Shown: positions 26,889 through 38,295, numbered from the stretch's first letter. The stretch is DNA of 64,000 bases from Erwinia aphidicola (GCF_014773485.1 NZ_JACXBP010000003.1:248001-312000); one strand, 5' to 3'. Notes: generated by a model not told the origin, from the sequence alone. Made by a program: numbers and translations.

Positions 26889-28579
26889 CACAGGGTCACC
26901 ACTTCTCTGGCGCAGCAGTCCAGGGTTTGCGCGCCGTCGTCGCCATTGACCACCACTTCGACCAGCGTGACGCCGCCGTTAAAGCCCTGCTGCACCGCCT
27001 GTTGCAGCGCCAGCCAGCTGGCTACGCGCCGGAACTGCAGACCAAACAGCGCCGCCGCATGGCTGAAGTCCGCCTGCGGCGGCAGGGCAAACAGCGAAGC
27101 GCGCTGCGCAGGCGGCGTCGGCAGCAGCGAGAAGATCTGCCCACCCTGATTGTTGACCACCAGGATCACCACCGGAGCCGGGGCCTGCTGCAGCAGCGCC
27201 AGGCTGTTAAGATCGTACAGCGTGGAGAGGTCGCCCAGCAGCACCAGCAGCGGCTGGCCGTTGCCGCGCTGGGTGCCCGCCGCCGTCGCCAGCAGGCCAT
27301 CAATACCGCTGGCACCGCGATTGCAGTACACCGGATATCCGGCCGGCAGCGAGGCAAAGGCGTCCACCAGCCGGATCGACAGGCTGTTACCGAGAAACAG
27401 CGCGCCTTTTTCCGGCAGCAGTTCGCACAGACGATGGGCCAGCTGCGCCTCGCCGAAGTGGTGCAGATGCTGATGAAGATAGCGCCGGGTGCGCTGCGCC
27501 AGCGCATCAAGCTGCGGGCACCAGGGCTGGCGCGGCTGGGCCGGATGGTGCTGTAACCAGCGATCAATCTGCACTTCCATCCGCCGCCCGCGCGGGCACG
27601 CCGGGTTACGCTGGCCGGGCAGAGGATCAACATGCCAGTAGCTCTGCGCCCGGCAGTTGGCCTGGTAGCCGAGCAGGTTTTTCCCGGTCAGGCTGCTGCC
27701 AAACTGCAGCACAATCTGCGCGGCATCCAGCGCCCGCTGTGCATCAGGATGTGCCAGCCACAGCGCGGCGGCCGGTAATGGTTGCCCACATTGCGCAATC
27801 ACATCACCCAGCAGCGGCCAGCCCAGCTCTGCGGCCCACTGCCCCACCAGCAGGCCCTCGGCCGCCGTCATTCTTCCCGCAATCACCACGCCACGCTTCT
27901 GCCGCCAGAACAACCAGTCGGCTTCGGTCGGGATATTCACAGTGCGAGCGTAATGCAGCCAGGGATCCCGGCTCTGCCACCAGTCGCCCAGCGCCTGCTG
28001 CCAGCCAGGGAAATCATCGCTCTGCTCAGCGTACAGCGGCTCGGCAAACGGACAGTTAATATGAACCGGACCGTGACGCGGGTTTGCCAGCAGCGTATCC
28101 AGCGCGCTAACCAGCCAGCGCGCCGGGATCTCCGCCGTCGGGCGCGGCAAATTGAGGGAGCCTGCGAGGTGAGATGCAAACAGGCCAGGCTGCTCGGTCG
28201 CCTGATTGGCGCCGCAGTGGATTAATTCTGGCGGGCGGTCGGCGCTGATAATCACCAGTTTTTCTCCGGTCAGCTGTGCTTCCACCACCGCCGGATGCAG
28301 ATTCGCCACCGCCGTGCCGGAGGTGACAATAATCGCCACCGCCTGGCGGGTTGATTTCGCCAGACCCAGCGCCAGAAAGCCCAGCCCGCGCTCGTCAAAA
28401 TGGGTGTGGCACACCAGCTTTTGGTTTGCCGCGGCGGCCAGCGCCAGCGGCGCCGAGCGTGAACCGGGTGCAATGCAGACGTGGTGGATGCCGTGGCGCG
28501 TGAGCGTCTCCAGCAGCACCTCTGCCCAGCAGCGATTAAACGCTGCCTGTGAACTCCCCTGCGACCTCGTTTGCTGCAT
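26888..28579 (-). CDS. menD: SEPHCHC synthase MenD
   Basis: 563 residues, thiamine diphosphate enzyme; E. coli has 556. N-terminal CIAPGSRSAPLALAA and HFDERGLGFLALGLAK, and C-terminal thiamine-binding part LLGDLSTLYDLNSLALL (GD...N motif). It condenses isochorismate with 2-oxoglutarate. Start ATG 28579 preceded by GGAG at five bases; GTG 28585 is less well placed. Lies 72 bases after menF. Confidence 0.96.
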   Translation of the reverse strand: MQQTRSQGSSQAAFNRCWAEVLLETLTRHGIHHVCIAPGSRSAPLALAAAANQKLVCHTHFDERGLGFLALGLAKSTRQAVAIIVTSGTAVANLHPAVVEAQLTGEKLVIISADRPPELIHCGANQATEQPGLFASHLAGSLNLPRPTAEIPARWLVSALDTLLANPRHGPVHINCPFAEPLYAEQSDDFPGWQQALGDWWQSRDPWLHYARTVNIPTEADWLFWRQKRGVVIAGRMTAAEGLLVGQWAAELGWPLLGDVIAQCGQPLPAAALWLAHPDAQRALDAAQIVLQFGSSLTGKNLLGYQANCRAQSYWHVDPLPGQRNPACPRGRRMEVQIDRWLQHHPAQPRQPWCPQLDALAQRTRRYLHQHLHHFGEAQLAHRLCELLPEKGALFLGNSLSIRLVDAFASLPAGYPVYCNRGASGIDGLLATAAGTQRGNGQPLLVLLGDLSTLYDLNSLALLQQAPAPVVILVVNNQGGQIFSLLPTPPAQRASLFALPPQADFSHAAALFGLQFRRVASWLALQQAVQQGFNGGVTLVEVVVNGDDGAQTLDCCAREVVTL

Positions 28580-28651
28580 AGCCACTCCGCATCAAAAACC
28601 CTGCTGCTATTATAAGCAGCTGTTCTGCGCCCTTTTTGATTTGAACCCGTA

Positions 28652-29908
28652 TTACGCCGGGTTTTCACCACTGAATAAGCAGCCAAGCGTCGCTGCCTTA
28701 TGCTCAACTTCCTGCCACTCCCGCTGCGCATCGGAGCCGCTGACAATGCCCGCTCCGGCATACAGCCGCGCCTGATTCCCCCGTACTTCGGCACAGCGCA
28801 GCACCACTGCGAACTCACTGTGGTGCAGGGAGAGATAGCCAATTGACCCGCTGTACCAGCCGCGCTGAAATGACTGATGCTGATGGATGAACGCGGCGGC
28901 CGCGCGGCGCGGTAAGCCATAGACGGCGGCGCTCGGCTGCAGGCGGGACACGCAGCGTGCGTCATCGCTGTGGCGCAGCGTGGCGTGAATGCTGCGCCGC
29001 AGGTGCTGCAGCTGACGCAGCGGCAGCAGTTCCGCAGCCGCGACGTCGAGCGCCGTCACCTCATCGGCCAGCCGCTGGCGGATATCCTCAACCACCAGCT
29101 GGTTTTCCCACTGATTTTTACCGTCGGTCAGCAGGCCAGCCTCAGCAATATCGGCGGTACCCGCCAGGGCTTCGCTCCACAGTTCCGTGCCATGCCGGGC
29201 ATATAACCTTTCCGGGCTGGAGCCTGCCAGTGCCCGATCTTCGGCGGTGGCCAGCATAAAGTGATAACAGCGCGGGTTGATCCGCTGACTGGCGGCCAGC
29301 AGCGCTGCAGCTGAGAGCGGCTGCGCGCAGGTGAAATCACTGGCGCGGGCCAGCACGACCTTATCCAGTTCGCCAGCGCGAATGGCCTGCAGGGCGCGCT
29401 CAACCTGCTGGCACCAGCCGGATTTATCCGGCAGCGTATTGACGCTGATTGCACGGGGTAACGGTGGCAGCGGCTGTGACGGCAGCAGGCCGTCGAGCCA
29501 GGCCAGCAGGTGCCGGGCTTCCTGATACAGGGAGGTGTCGCTGAGTAAGTTAAGGCTCAGCCACTGCCCGCTGTCGTCCTGTCGCAGGCTGAGGATCGGC
29601 AGAAACAGGTAGCTGTCGCCATCGACGGCGTTCCCCCCGACCAGCTGCCAGTGCGGCGGGAGTGCGTGAAGTCGTGCGGTCGCCCGATCCATCGAGCGGC
29701 AAACATCCCGCGCCCCAAGCGCCATTAAGGTGCTCTGCCCGCAGCGTGACTGCCAGTAAAACTGCGGCCAGCAGCGCTGGGTACCCAGCCACGCCAGCGC
29801 GTCGACCTCCCCTGACAGAGAGACGCGTAGCTGCAGCGCGCCGGGGGCATCACTCGAAATCTCAATAAGCTGGTCACGCAGTTGATGCAGCGCACGGACG
29901 AACGGCAA
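28652..29908 (-). CDS. menF: Isochorismate synthase MenF
   Basis: 418 residues against 431 in E. coli. The chorismate-binding domain is complete: GELDKVVLARASDF, SSPERLYARHGTELWSEALA, DIRQRLADE and RLYAGAGIVSGSD. It isomerises chorismate to isochorismate, the first menaquinone-specific step. The only supported start is TTG at 29908 with GAGG five bases upstream; an ATG further upstream is in another frame. First gene of the operon. Confidence 0.93.
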   Translation of the reverse strand: MPFVRALHQLRDQLIEISSDAPGALQLRVSLSGEVDALAWLGTQRCWPQFYWQSRCGQSTLMALGARDVCRSMDRATARLHALPPHWQLVGGNAVDGDSYLFLPILSLRQDDSGQWLSLNLLSDTSLYQEARHLLAWLDGLLPSQPLPPLPRAISVNTLPDKSGWCQQVERALQAIRAGELDKVVLARASDFTCAQPLSAAALLAASQRINPRCYHFMLATAEDRALAGSSPERLYARHGTELWSEALAGTADIAEAGLLTDGKNQWENQLVVEDIRQRLADEVTALDVAAAELLPLRQLQHLRRSIHATLRHSDDARCVSRLQPSAAVYGLPRRAAAAFIHQHQSFQRGWYSGSIGYLSLHHSEFAVVLRCAEVRGNQARLYAGAGIVSGSDAQREWQEVEHKAATLGCLFSGENPA

Positions 29909-29990
29909 GGGAACCTCGGCAGTAAACGGGCCAGGCGCACATTTTAATGAAGGGAAAAACGGGGAATATTGATCTCAGTGGGGCAGAATG

Positions 29991-30015
29991 AAAACAGGCG
30001 CCGAAGCGGCGCCTG
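29991..30015 (-). terminator. elaB terminator
   Basis: CAGGCGCCGAAGCGGCGCCTG forms a GC-rich hairpin with a TTTT run on the minus strand (29991-29994). It lies 20 bases after elaB and separates it from menF, which reads in the same direction. Confidence 0.85.
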
Positions 30016-30034
30016 AATCACGAGCAATTAACGC

Positions 30035-30346
30035 TTAGCGTCGAGCCAATAGCAGCCCGACGACCAGGCCAAGGGTGGCACCGACGCCAATACCCTGCCA
30101 CGGTTTATCATGCACATACTCGTCGGCGCGCGTGACAGCCTGCTTAGCGCGCACATAGTAGGTATCAGACGCGTTGCTGACGCGGGATTTCACTTCATTC
30201 AGTGATTTTTCCGCTTTCGCTTTCAGCTCCATGTATTTCTGGTCTGCCGGGTCGCCCGATGATTTCAGTACTTGTTCCAGCGTTTCAGTCAGTAACGCCA
30301 GGTCGTCATCCAGTCGAGTTTCATGTGGTTCAGTTGTTGTTGCCAT
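30035..30346 (-). CDS. elaB: ElaB, DUF883-family tail-anchored protein
   Basis: About 103 residues. A charged helical region (DDDLALLTETLEQVLKSSGD, KAKAEKSLNEVKSRV) is followed by a C-terminal membrane helix GIGVGATLGLVVGLLLARR. It is the ElaB/YqjD/YgaM family of inner-membrane, ribosome-associated stationary-phase proteins. ATG 30346 has AAGGAG at seven bases; ATG 30352 is too close to it. Confidence 0.93.
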   Translation of the reverse strand: MATTTEPHETRLDDDLALLTETLEQVLKSSGDPADQKYMELKAKAEKSLNEVKSRVSNASDTYYVRAKQAVTRADEYVHDKPWQGIGVGATLGLVVGLLLARR

Positions 30347-30677
30347 TTCCATTCTCCTTGGGCGAATAACATACGTTGATAACTATAGACAGTATTTGCC
30401 GCTCTGCCTGGCTAAAGCGACCAGGAATGCGCTGAGAATCGCGCAGAAGGTTGCCATAAGGCGCGTGTATTTGTGCTTCAGGCGCGGTAAACCAACGAAT
30501 AAACACGGGAAATCACTGCGGCAGTTAGATTTATCTGATAAATTTTGCGTGAACTGAATTATCAACCCGGCTCGCTGTCGTAACTCCCTGTAACCGGGCT
30601 AAATCCGGCCAAGCGAATGCGTGCAAACGCACGACAGTCACTACAAACTCCGTTCACCTGAGGAAATTATTTCCGGC
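30347..30677. promoter_or_regulatory. Divergent elaB-opgD intergenic region
   Basis: 331 bases with no supported gene; it must hold the promoters of both neighbours. The middle (30500-30560) is A+T rich. No operator recognised. Confidence 0.4.
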
Positions 30678-32333
30678 ATGAATCGAAGAATGTTTATGAA
30701 AGCGTCAATGGCATTCGCTACCGTAAGTGGGATGTCAGGACTCTCCGCGTTATTCTCCCAGGCTGCCTGGGCGGAAGATGGGATTGCCGACGGAACCGCT
30801 AAGCGTTTTGACTTTGACGTCCTGAAAAAAATGGCTGCCGGCATGGCAAAACAGGCCTATGGTGGTGCTCCGGCACCGCTGCCGGAAACCCTGGCAACGC
30901 TGACTCCGCAGGCTTATAACGAAATCCAGTACGATGCAAACCACTCGCTGTGGAACGGCATCGACAATCGTCAGCTCGACGTTCAGTTCTTCCATGTGGG
31001 TATGGGCTTTAAACGCCGTATCCGCATGTTCTCCGTTGACGGCGCCAGCCGTGAGGCGCGTGAAATCCACTTCCGCCCGGAGCTGTTCAACTACAACAAT
31101 GCCCACGTGGATACTCAGCAGCTGGAAGGCAAAAACGACCTCGGCTTTGCCGGTTTCCGCGCGTTTAAAAAACCGGAACTGGCAAAACGCGACATCGTTT
31201 CGTTCCTTGGCGCCAGCTATTTCCGCGCGGTAGATGAAACCTACCAGTACGGGCTGTCGGCACGCGGCGTAGCGATCGATACCTTTACCAGCAAAGAAGA
31301 GTTCCCGGACTTCACTGCCTTCTGGTTCGAAACGCCAAAAGCAGACGACACCACGTTTGTGATGTACACCCTGCTGGATGGCCCAAGCTGCACCGGCGCA
31401 TTTAAATTCACCATCCACTGCGAAGAGAAACGCGTGGTGATGGAAGTGGAAAACCACATTTATGCGCGTAAAGATATTCAGCAGCTGGGTATCTCTCCCA
31501 TGACGACCATGTTTAGCTGCGGCAATAACGAACGCCGCATGTGTGACACCATCCATCCGCAAATTCACGACTCCGACCGTCTGGCGATGTGGACCGGTAG
31601 CGGTGAGTGGATCTGCCGCCCGCTGAACAACCCGCAGCGCCTGACCTTTAACGCTTATCAGGACGAAAACCCGCGCGGTTTCGGCATGTTGCAGCTTAAT
31701 CATGACTTCCAGGATTATCAGGACGTGATTGGCTGGTATAACAAGCGGCCGAGCCTGTGGGTTGAGCCGGTCGGCAAGTGGGGTAAAGGGGCGATTAATC
31801 TGATGGAGATCCCGACCACGGGTGAAACGCTGGATAACATCGTCTGCTTCTGGCAGCCTGCCGACGCCATCAAAGCGGGCAGCGAGCACAGCTTCTCCTA
31901 CAAGCTTTACTGGAGCGGTCTGCCGCCGGTTCGTAGCGGTCTGTCACGGGTGAATGCGACGCGCACCGGTATGGGCGGCTTCCCGGAGGGCTGGGCGCCG
32001 GGCGAACACTATCCCGACGTCTGGGCGCGCCGTTTTGCGGTCGACTTCGTGGGTGGCGATCTGAAAGCGGCAGCCCCGAAAGGGATTGAGCCGGTGATCA
32101 ACGTCAGTAGCGGCACCCTTAAGCAGGTTGAGATCCTCTACGTTGAGCCTATCGATGGCTACCGCATCCTGTTCGACTGGTATCCTGACAGCGACGCCAC
32201 CGCGCCGGTGAATATGCGCCTGTTCCTGCGAACCAAGGATGAGACGCTGAGCGAAACCTGGCTGTATCAGTACTTCCCACCGCCGCCTGACAAGCGTAAG
32301 TATATTGATGACCGCGTGATGACTGCGGGTTAA
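30678..32333 (+). CDS. opgD: Glucans biosynthesis protein D (osmoregulated periplasmic glucan)
   Basis: 551 residues from ATG 30678, exactly the E. coli OpgD (MdoD) length, and very similar throughout ([50 protein letters not shown]). The N-terminus [13 protein letters not shown] is a twin-arginine signal, so it is exported folded to the periplasm, where OpgD shapes osmoregulated glucans. A GTG start at 30621 would add 19 residues ahead of the signal and is disfavoured. In E. coli the gene lies elsewhere on the chromosome. Confidence 0.95.
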   Translation: MNRRMFMKASMAFATVSGMSGLSALFSQAAWAEDGIADGTAKRFDFDVLKKMAAGMAKQAYGGAPAPLPETLATLTPQAYNEIQYDANHSLWNGIDNRQLDVQFFHVGMGFKRRIRMFSVDGASREAREIHFRPELFNYNNAHVDTQQLEGKNDLGFAGFRAFKKPELAKRDIVSFLGASYFRAVDETYQYGLSARGVAIDTFTSKEEFPDFTAFWFETPKADDTTFVMYTLLDGPSCTGAFKFTIHCEEKRVVMEVENHIYARKDIQQLGISPMTTMFSCGNNERRMCDTIHPQIHDSDRLAMWTGSGEWICRPLNNPQRLTFNAYQDENPRGFGMLQLNHDFQDYQDVIGWYNKRPSLWVEPVGKWGKGAINLMEIPTTGETLDNIVCFWQPADAIKAGSEHSFSYKLYWSGLPPVRSGLSRVNATRTGMGGFPEGWAPGEHYPDVWARRFAVDFVGGDLKAAAPKGIEPVINVSSGTLKQVEILYVEPIDGYRILFDWYPDSDATAPVNMRLFLRTKDETLSETWLYQYFPPPPDKRKYIDDRVMTAG

Positions 32334-32346
32334 TCAAATTACAGGT

Positions 32347-32379
32347 AAAAAAAAATCGGGCCACATGGCCCGATTTTTT
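32347..32379. terminator. Bidirectional terminator between opgD and nuoN
   Basis: Stem ATCGGGCC-ACAT-GGCCCGAT (32355-32374) with A's on the left and T's on the right serves the two convergent genes. Confidence 0.9.
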
Positions 32380-32396
32380 ATTGGCAGCGTGCTGAA

Positions 32397-33854
32397 TTAC
32401 ATTAGCGGCTGCGCCAGTTTTACCAGCGAGATCAGCGGCTGCGGGTAGATACCCAGCGCCAGCACCAGGATTGCTGAAATCAGGACCACCACACCACCGG
32501 CGGTGAACGCCCAGTTCGCCGGGGTATCACGCTGCATCAACTCTGGCGGGTTGAGGTACAGGCTGACGGTCATACGCAGGTAGTAGTACAGGCCGATGGC
32601 ACTGCCCAGCACCACGGCGCCGGTCAGCCACCACAAATGCGCACTCACACCGACCGCAATGACGTAGAACTTACCGATAAAGCCAAGCGTCATCGGGATA
32701 CCCGCCAGTGACAGCATCATCACGGTCATCACCGCGGCGAGGATCGGACGGTGCCAGAACAGACCACGGTAGGAGTACAGCGAGTCAGCATCCGGGCCAC
32801 GGTAAGGGCTGGACATCAGGCTGACGACACCGAAAGCACCAAGGCTGCTGAACAGATAACCGGCCAGGTAAACGCCAACCGTCTCCATCGACAGCTGGTG
32901 AGTCTGCACGGCAATCAGCGCCACCAGCAGATAGCCGAGGTGAGCAATTGACGAGTAGCCCAGCATACGCTTGATGTTGGTCTGCGAAATCGCCATCAGG
33001 TTACCGAACAGCATCGACAGCACCGCCATGATGCCGAGTACGCTGCGCACGCCTTCGTTATCGGCCAGCGGTGCATACATAAACAGGCGCATCAGCACGC
33101 CAAAGATGGCGATTTTGCTGGCGGTAGCCAGGAAGGTCGACACCGGAGCCGGAGCCCCCTGATAGACGTCTGGCGTCCACAGGTGGAACGGAACCAGCGA
33201 CAGCTTGAAGCCAAAGCCAACGATCATCATACCCAGACCCGCCATCAGCAGCGGCTCATGCAGGACACCATCGTTCAGGCTCTTACCCAGCGAAACAAAG
33301 CTGAGGTTGCCCGAGTCTGCATACACCAGCGCCATACCGAACAGCAGGAATGATGATGCGGCAGCCGACAGGATGGTGTACTTGATCGCCGCTTCCAGCG
33401 AGCGTTTCTGCTGGAAGGCGTAGCCCACCAGGCCAAACAGCGGCAGGGAGATCAGCTCAATACCAAGGAACAGCGAAGCCAGGTGATTCGCGCTGGCCAG
33501 CATCACACCGCCCAGCGTCGCAATCAGTACCAGCAGGTAAAACTCTTCGCGGTTATCCGGGTAGCCCGCCAGCCACGGGTAGGCAAAGGTGCAGGTTGCC
33601 AGGCTGGCAAGGATAACCAGCCCGGTATACAGCATCGAATAGCTGTCCACGCGCAGTAGCGGGGTGACATCCATTGGCCCAGCCTGGCCGACAAAGTACA
33701 GCGAGAACAGCGCCAGGTTGAGACCGATGACGGCCAGCGTCGCATTAACGAAGTGATTGCGTCGCCACGCAATGGACAGCATCACAACTACCACCGTCAA
33801 TCCGACGATCAGCAGCGGTAGAAGCGCGATCAATTGTTGAGGAGTTATTGTCAT
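32397..33854 (-). CDS. nuoN: NADH:quinone oxidoreductase subunit N
   Basis: 485 residues, as in E. coli. Antiporter-like membrane subunit of complex I with about 14 helices and the conserved motifs [43 protein letters not shown] and [19 protein letters not shown], which hold the proton-channel lysines. Last gene of the nuo operon, six bases after nuoM. Confidence 0.98.
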   Translation of the reverse strand: MTITPQQLIALLPLLIVGLTVVVVMLSIAWRRNHFVNATLAVIGLNLALFSLYFVGQAGPMDVTPLLRVDSYSMLYTGLVILASLATCTFAYPWLAGYPDNREEFYLLVLIATLGGVMLASANHLASLFLGIELISLPLFGLVGYAFQQKRSLEAAIKYTILSAAASSFLLFGMALVYADSGNLSFVSLGKSLNDGVLHEPLLMAGLGMMIVGFGFKLSLVPFHLWTPDVYQGAPAPVSTFLATASKIAIFGVLMRLFMYAPLADNEGVRSVLGIMAVLSMLFGNLMAISQTNIKRMLGYSSIAHLGYLLVALIAVQTHQLSMETVGVYLAGYLFSSLGAFGVVSLMSSPYRGPDADSLYSYRGLFWHRPILAAVMTVMMLSLAGIPMTLGFIGKFYVIAVGVSAHLWWLTGAVVLGSAIGLYYYLRMTVSLYLNPPELMQRDTPANWAFTAGGVVVLISAILVLALGIYPQPLISLVKLAQPLM

Positions 33855-33860
33855 GGCGAA

Positions 33861-35381
33861 TTACGGCCTTGTAGTTGAAATTGAAGCAGTAAACCACTGC
33901 TGAATATTACTCATCGCAGCATGCGAGGTATCCAGAATCGGCTGAGGATAAACACCCAGCAGCACCAGCAGGACCACCAGCACCATAATCATCAGGAACT
34001 CACGCGCTGACATACCGCGCAGAGGAGTATCTGACTTTGGCGCACCGTAGTAAGCGCGTTGCATCATAATCAGTGAGTAAACCGAAGCAAACACCAGACC
34101 GAAGGTCGCGATGACGATGATCACTGGCACCGTCTGGAAGCTGCCCGTCAGGATCATAAACTCCCCGACGAAGTTACCCGTACCCGGCATCCCAAGGTTT
34201 GCTACCGCGAAGAACAGCGACAGGCCCGGTAACCATTTGATACGTGCCCACAGGCCACCCATCTGACGCATATCACGGGTATGCAAACGCTCATACAGCT
34301 GACCACAAAGGATGAACAGCGCAGAAGCTGACAGGCCGTGCGCAATCATCTGCACCACCGCGCCCTGGAACGCCAGCTGGCTACCGGTGTAGATAGCAAT
34401 CAGCACGAAGCCCATGTGGGAGATAGAGGTATAAGCAATCAGGCGCTTGATATCGTACTGCGAGAAAGCCATCCACGCGCCGTAGAAGATACCGATAATC
34501 CCCAGCCACATCGCAATAGGAGCAAACTCGGCCGAAGCATTTGGGAACAGCGGCAGCGCGAAACGCAGCAGACCGTAAGCGGCGGTTTTCAACAGAATAC
34601 CGGCAAGGTCTACCGAACCTGCCGTGGGTGCCTGGCTATGCGCATCCGGCAGCCAGCCGTGCAGCGGAACCACCGGCATTTTTACCGCGAAGGCGATAAA
34701 GAAGCCCAGCATCAGCAGGTATTCAACGCCGTGCGACATTGGCGTTTTCAGCAGTCGTTCGTAGCTGAACGTCCATTCGCCGGTCGCGTTGTAGTGCACA
34801 AACACCAGCGCAAGAATCGCAATCAGCATCACCAGGCCGCTGGCCTGGGTATAGATGAAGAACTTGGTCGCGGCAGAAATACGCGTCTTCCCGTCGGAGG
34901 CTTTGTGGCCCCACAGCGCGATCAGGAAGTACATCGGCACCAGCATCATCTCCCAGAAGAAGAAGAACAGGAACATGTCCATGGCGAGGAACACGCCGAT
35001 CACGCCACCGAGGATCCACAGCAGGTTAAGGTGGAAGAAGCCCTGCCATTTCTCGATTTCATTCCACGAGCAGAGGATCGCCATCAGGCCAAGCAACCCG
35101 GTCAACACCACCATCAGCAGCGACAGGCCGTCGAGCGCCAGATGGAACTCAATACCAAAGCGCGGGATCCACGGAACGGAGAACTCAGATTGCCACTGCG
35201 GGATCCCCGCAGCCTGAGTCAGTGAATAGCCTCCCTGCAACCACAGCTGCAGCGAAAGCACCAGCGTCAGCCCCATTGCGATCAGTGCGATCCAGCGCGG
35301 TAGCTTGGGTCCGAAGCGCTCAAGCTGCCAGCACAGCAAGCCGCCGACAAACGGGATTAATATAAGCCAGGGTAATAACAT
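33861..35381 (-). CDS. nuoM: NADH:quinone oxidoreductase subunit M
   Basis: 506 residues, antiporter-like membrane subunit. Conserved motifs include FFFFWEMMLVPMYFLIALWG (essential glutamate), MPVVPLHGWLPDAHSQAPT and YDIKRLIAYTSISHMGFVL. It forms one of the proton channels of the membrane arm. Separated from nuoL by 215 bases, longer than the other nuo gaps. Confidence 0.98.
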   Translation of the reverse strand: MLLPWLILIPFVGGLLCWQLERFGPKLPRWIALIAMGLTLVLSLQLWLQGGYSLTQAAGIPQWQSEFSVPWIPRFGIEFHLALDGLSLLMVVLTGLLGLMAILCSWNEIEKWQGFFHLNLLWILGGVIGVFLAMDMFLFFFFWEMMLVPMYFLIALWGHKASDGKTRISAATKFFIYTQASGLVMLIAILALVFVHYNATGEWTFSYERLLKTPMSHGVEYLLMLGFFIAFAVKMPVVPLHGWLPDAHSQAPTAGSVDLAGILLKTAAYGLLRFALPLFPNASAEFAPIAMWLGIIGIFYGAWMAFSQYDIKRLIAYTSISHMGFVLIAIYTGSQLAFQGAVVQMIAHGLSASALFILCGQLYERLHTRDMRQMGGLWARIKWLPGLSLFFAVANLGMPGTGNFVGEFMILTGSFQTVPVIIVIATFGLVFASVYSLIMMQRAYYGAPKSDTPLRGMSAREFLMIMVLVVLLVLLGVYPQPILDTSHAAMSNIQQWFTASISTTRP

Positions 35382-35596
35382 GGCGATTTGTTCCCTTTAT
35401 AAGCCTGAATGGGCTATCTTGCTTGCCATTTTTGCCCCCGGCAGTGCTCGCAATGCTCACATACTTCAGTATGCTGCGCTTGCTCTGCGCTGGCGGTGAC
35501 AAAACTGACTGCGCCGATGACGCCCAACCTTCAGGTAATTTTCAACATTCTTAAACTCAGGACGGGGCCAACCAGCCCCACCCCACTCACGAACCT
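35382..35596. other. nuoL-nuoM intergenic segment with a short palindrome
   Basis: 215 bases without a gene inside the nuo operon. It contains a palindromic CATACTTCAGTATG (35459-35472) and GC-rich flanks that can fold. It may affect mRNA processing or relative NuoM synthesis; nothing else is recognised. Confidence 0.4.
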
Positions 35597-37435
35597 TTAC
35601 ATCACCATCAGCAGAGCCAGCACCACCACGGCGCCGATGCTCATTGAGGCCAGATACCAGCGCAGGTAGCCGTTTTCGCTGATCACCAGGCCTTTGTTAG
35701 CGCCACGCGCCAACAGTGCCGGGATGTTCATCAGGGCATTTAACGGGTCACGCGACAGCAGCCAGGCCACGCCAAGGTAAGGCTTGACGAAGATTTTGTC
35801 GTACAGCCAGTCGAAGCCCCAGGCAGCAAACCACCAGGTCGAGAAGAAACGGCCTGGCGCGCTGTTGGCGATCGAAGTCACCAGCGTGCGTTTGCCCAGC
35901 CACAGCGCGGCAGCCAGCAGAATGCCGACAATCGCGACTACGCCAGAGGCAATCTCCAACGTCAGCACGCTGCCGTGCGCCAGTTCAGCGGTATCCGGCA
36001 GTACGCCTTTCAGCGGCGGCACAATCATCGCGCCAATAAAGGTTGAGAGAATTAACAGCACGATCAGCGGCAGATGATGAGTAATCCCTTTGCCGGCGTG
36101 AGCGTGAATTTGTTCTTTCCCGTGGAAAGTAATGAAGATCATACGGAAGGTGTAGAGCGAGGTCATAAACGCCCCGGCCAGACCGGCAATCATCAGGTTA
36201 AGATGACCATTAGCCAGTGCCCCTGCCAGAATCTCATCTTTACTGAAGAAGCCCGCAGTGATCAGCGGCAGAGCAGACAGCGCGGCGCCCCCGACCAGGA
36301 AGCAGACATACACCAGTGGGATACTTTTACGCAAGCCGCCCATTTTGAAGATGTTCTGCTCATGATGGCAGGCAAGGATCACCGAACCCGAGGAGAGGAA
36401 CAGCAGCGCTTTGAAGAACGCATGGGTCATCAGGTGGAAAATCGCCGCATCCCAGGCCTGAACGCCGAGCGCCAGGAACATATAGCCAATCTGACTCATG
36501 GTCGAATAAGCCAATACGCGCTTGATATCGGTCTGCACCAGCGCCGCAAAGCCAGCCAGCACCAGCGTCACCGCACCAACGATACCGACCAGATGCAGCA
36601 CTTCCGGCGTCATCAGGAACAGGCCGTGAGTACGGGCAATCAGATAGACACCTGCGGTGACCATGGTTGCCGCGTGGATCAGTGCAGATACCGGGGTTGG
36701 GCCCGCCATCGCGTCGGCCAGCCAGGTCTGCAATGGCAGCTGGGCTGATTTACCGACCGCACCACCTAACAGCATCAGGGTTGCCCACATCAGCATATGG
36801 TTATCGGCAGCAAAGTGTGCCGGCGCCAGCTCGACCATCTCGCGGAAGTTCAGCGTACCCAGCTCGTTGTAAAGAATGAACAACGCAAATGCCAGGAACA
36901 CGTCACCCACGCGGGTCACGATAAAGGCCTTCATCGCCGCCGCACCGTTTTTCGCTTCGGTGTAGTAGAAACCGATCAGCAGGTACGAGCAGAGACCCAC
37001 GCCTTCCCAGCCGAGATACATCAGCATCAGGTTATCGGCCAGTACCAGAACCACCATGCTGGCGATAAACAGGTTGGTATAGGCGAAGAAGCGCGAGTAG
37101 CCCTCCTCCCCACGCATGTACCAGGAGGCGAACATATGGATGAAGAAGCCGACACCGGTGACCACAGACAGCATAGTCAGCGACAGCCCATCCAGCGTCA
37201 GGCTGACGCTGATGTTGTAGTTACCTACGTGGATCCAGGTCCACAGCAGCTGATTAAATACCTGCTGGCCGTTGGCAAAGAAGTCCATGCCAACATAGAG
37301 CGTGACCAGCGCGGCCAGACCGACAGAGCCCATCCCGACGGTAGCGGCCAGATTTTCTGACCAGCGACCACGGGAAAATGCCAGCAGTAAGAAGCCAATC
37401 AGCGGAAACAGGATTGTTAAATAGAGAAGGTTCAT
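35597..37435 (-). CDS. nuoL: NADH:quinone oxidoreductase subunit L
   Basis: 612 residues (E. coli 613). Distal antiporter-like subunit with about 16 helices, including [39 protein letters not shown] and [19 protein letters not shown], and a long amphipathic lateral helix near the C-terminus. ATG 37435 overlaps the nuoK stop by four bases (ATGA). Confidence 0.98.
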   Translation of the reverse strand: MNLLYLTILFPLIGFLLLAFSRGRWSENLAATVGMGSVGLAALVTLYVGMDFFANGQQVFNQLLWTWIHVGNYNISVSLTLDGLSLTMLSVVTGVGFFIHMFASWYMRGEEGYSRFFAYTNLFIASMVVLVLADNLMLMYLGWEGVGLCSYLLIGFYYTEAKNGAAAMKAFIVTRVGDVFLAFALFILYNELGTLNFREMVELAPAHFAADNHMLMWATLMLLGGAVGKSAQLPLQTWLADAMAGPTPVSALIHAATMVTAGVYLIARTHGLFLMTPEVLHLVGIVGAVTLVLAGFAALVQTDIKRVLAYSTMSQIGYMFLALGVQAWDAAIFHLMTHAFFKALLFLSSGSVILACHHEQNIFKMGGLRKSIPLVYVCFLVGGAALSALPLITAGFFSKDEILAGALANGHLNLMIAGLAGAFMTSLYTFRMIFITFHGKEQIHAHAGKGITHHLPLIVLLILSTFIGAMIVPPLKGVLPDTAELAHGSVLTLEIASGVVAIVGILLAAALWLGKRTLVTSIANSAPGRFFSTWWFAAWGFDWLYDKIFVKPYLGVAWLLSRDPLNALMNIPALLARGANKGLVISENGYLRWYLASMSIGAVVVLALLMVM

Positions 37436-37734
37436 CCGCGCATCTCACTCACTTTATCAATGTTGAGGGTCTGACTGCGGCGATGCAGCTGCAGCAGCAG
37501 CGCCAGGCCAATACTGGCCTCAGCCGCAGCCAGGCTGATTGCCAGGATATACATCACCTGACCGTCTGCCTGACCCCAGTAGCTCCCCGCCACCACAAAC
37601 GCCAGTGCTGCGGCGTTAATCATGATTTCGAGACCAATCAACATAAACAGCAAGTTACGGCGAATAACCACGCCCGTGAGTCCGAGGACAAACAGAATGG
37701 CCGCCAGAATAAGTCCATGCTGCAGAGGGATCAT
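37432..37734 (-). CDS. nuoK: NADH:quinone oxidoreductase subunit K
   Basis: 100 residues, three membrane helices, with the conserved glutamates in [16 protein letters not shown] and [15 protein letters not shown] that are needed for proton coupling. Overlaps nuoJ and nuoL by four bases on each side. Confidence 0.97.
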   Translation of the reverse strand: MIPLQHGLILAAILFVLGLTGVVIRRNLLFMLIGLEIMINAAALAFVVAGSYWGQADGQVMYILAISLAAAEASIGLALLLQLHRRSQTLNIDKVSEMRG

Positions 37735-38285
37735 ACCTGCTCCTCCTTGTTACTTTTCACTTTGTCCGCCGGGCGGTTGCTCAGCACCTCACCAGGGCGC
37801 TGCTCGCGACCGATGTGGAAGGCCACGACCAGGCCTGCCAGCAGCAGCATGGAAGCCAGCTCAACGGCCAGAACATAAGGACCAAACAGGCTGATGCCGA
37901 CGGCTTTTGCATCGATCATCGTGCCGTCAATGCCCTGGTCATTAATGCTACGGATGGCGTAAACCAGCACCACCAGCAGGACAAACGACAGCACGGCAGG
38001 CCCGATCCACATAGAAGGTTGCAGCCAGCGGCGCTCCTGCTCGATCTCCTGGCCGCCAAGGTTCAGCATCATCACCACGAAGACGAACAGCACCATGATG
38101 GCACCCGCATACACAATGATCTCCAGCGCACCGGCAAAGTAAGCGCCGAGCGAGAAGAACACACCGGCGACAGCCAGCAGAGAAATAATCAGGTACAGCA
38201 ACGCATGTACCGGGTCTGTGTGGGTGACAACGCGCAACGTCGCCAGCACCGCTACCAGTCCGCAAAGATAAAACGCAAATTCCAT
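37731..38285 (-). CDS. nuoJ: NADH:quinone oxidoreductase subunit J
   Basis: 184 residues, five membrane helices, with the family motif [20 protein letters not shown], the helix that contains a pi-bulge in known structures. ATGA overlap with nuoK; ten bases after nuoI. Confidence 0.97.
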   Translation of the reverse strand: MEFAFYLCGLVAVLATLRVVTHTDPVHALLYLIISLLAVAGVFFSLGAYFAGALEIIVYAGAIMVLFVFVVMMLNLGGQEIEQERRWLQPSMWIGPAVLSFVLLVVLVYAIRSINDQGIDGTMIDAKAVGISLFGPYVLAVELASMLLLAGLVVAFHIGREQRPGEVLSNRPADKVKSNKEEQV

Positions 38286-38295
38286 GCCTGGCTCC

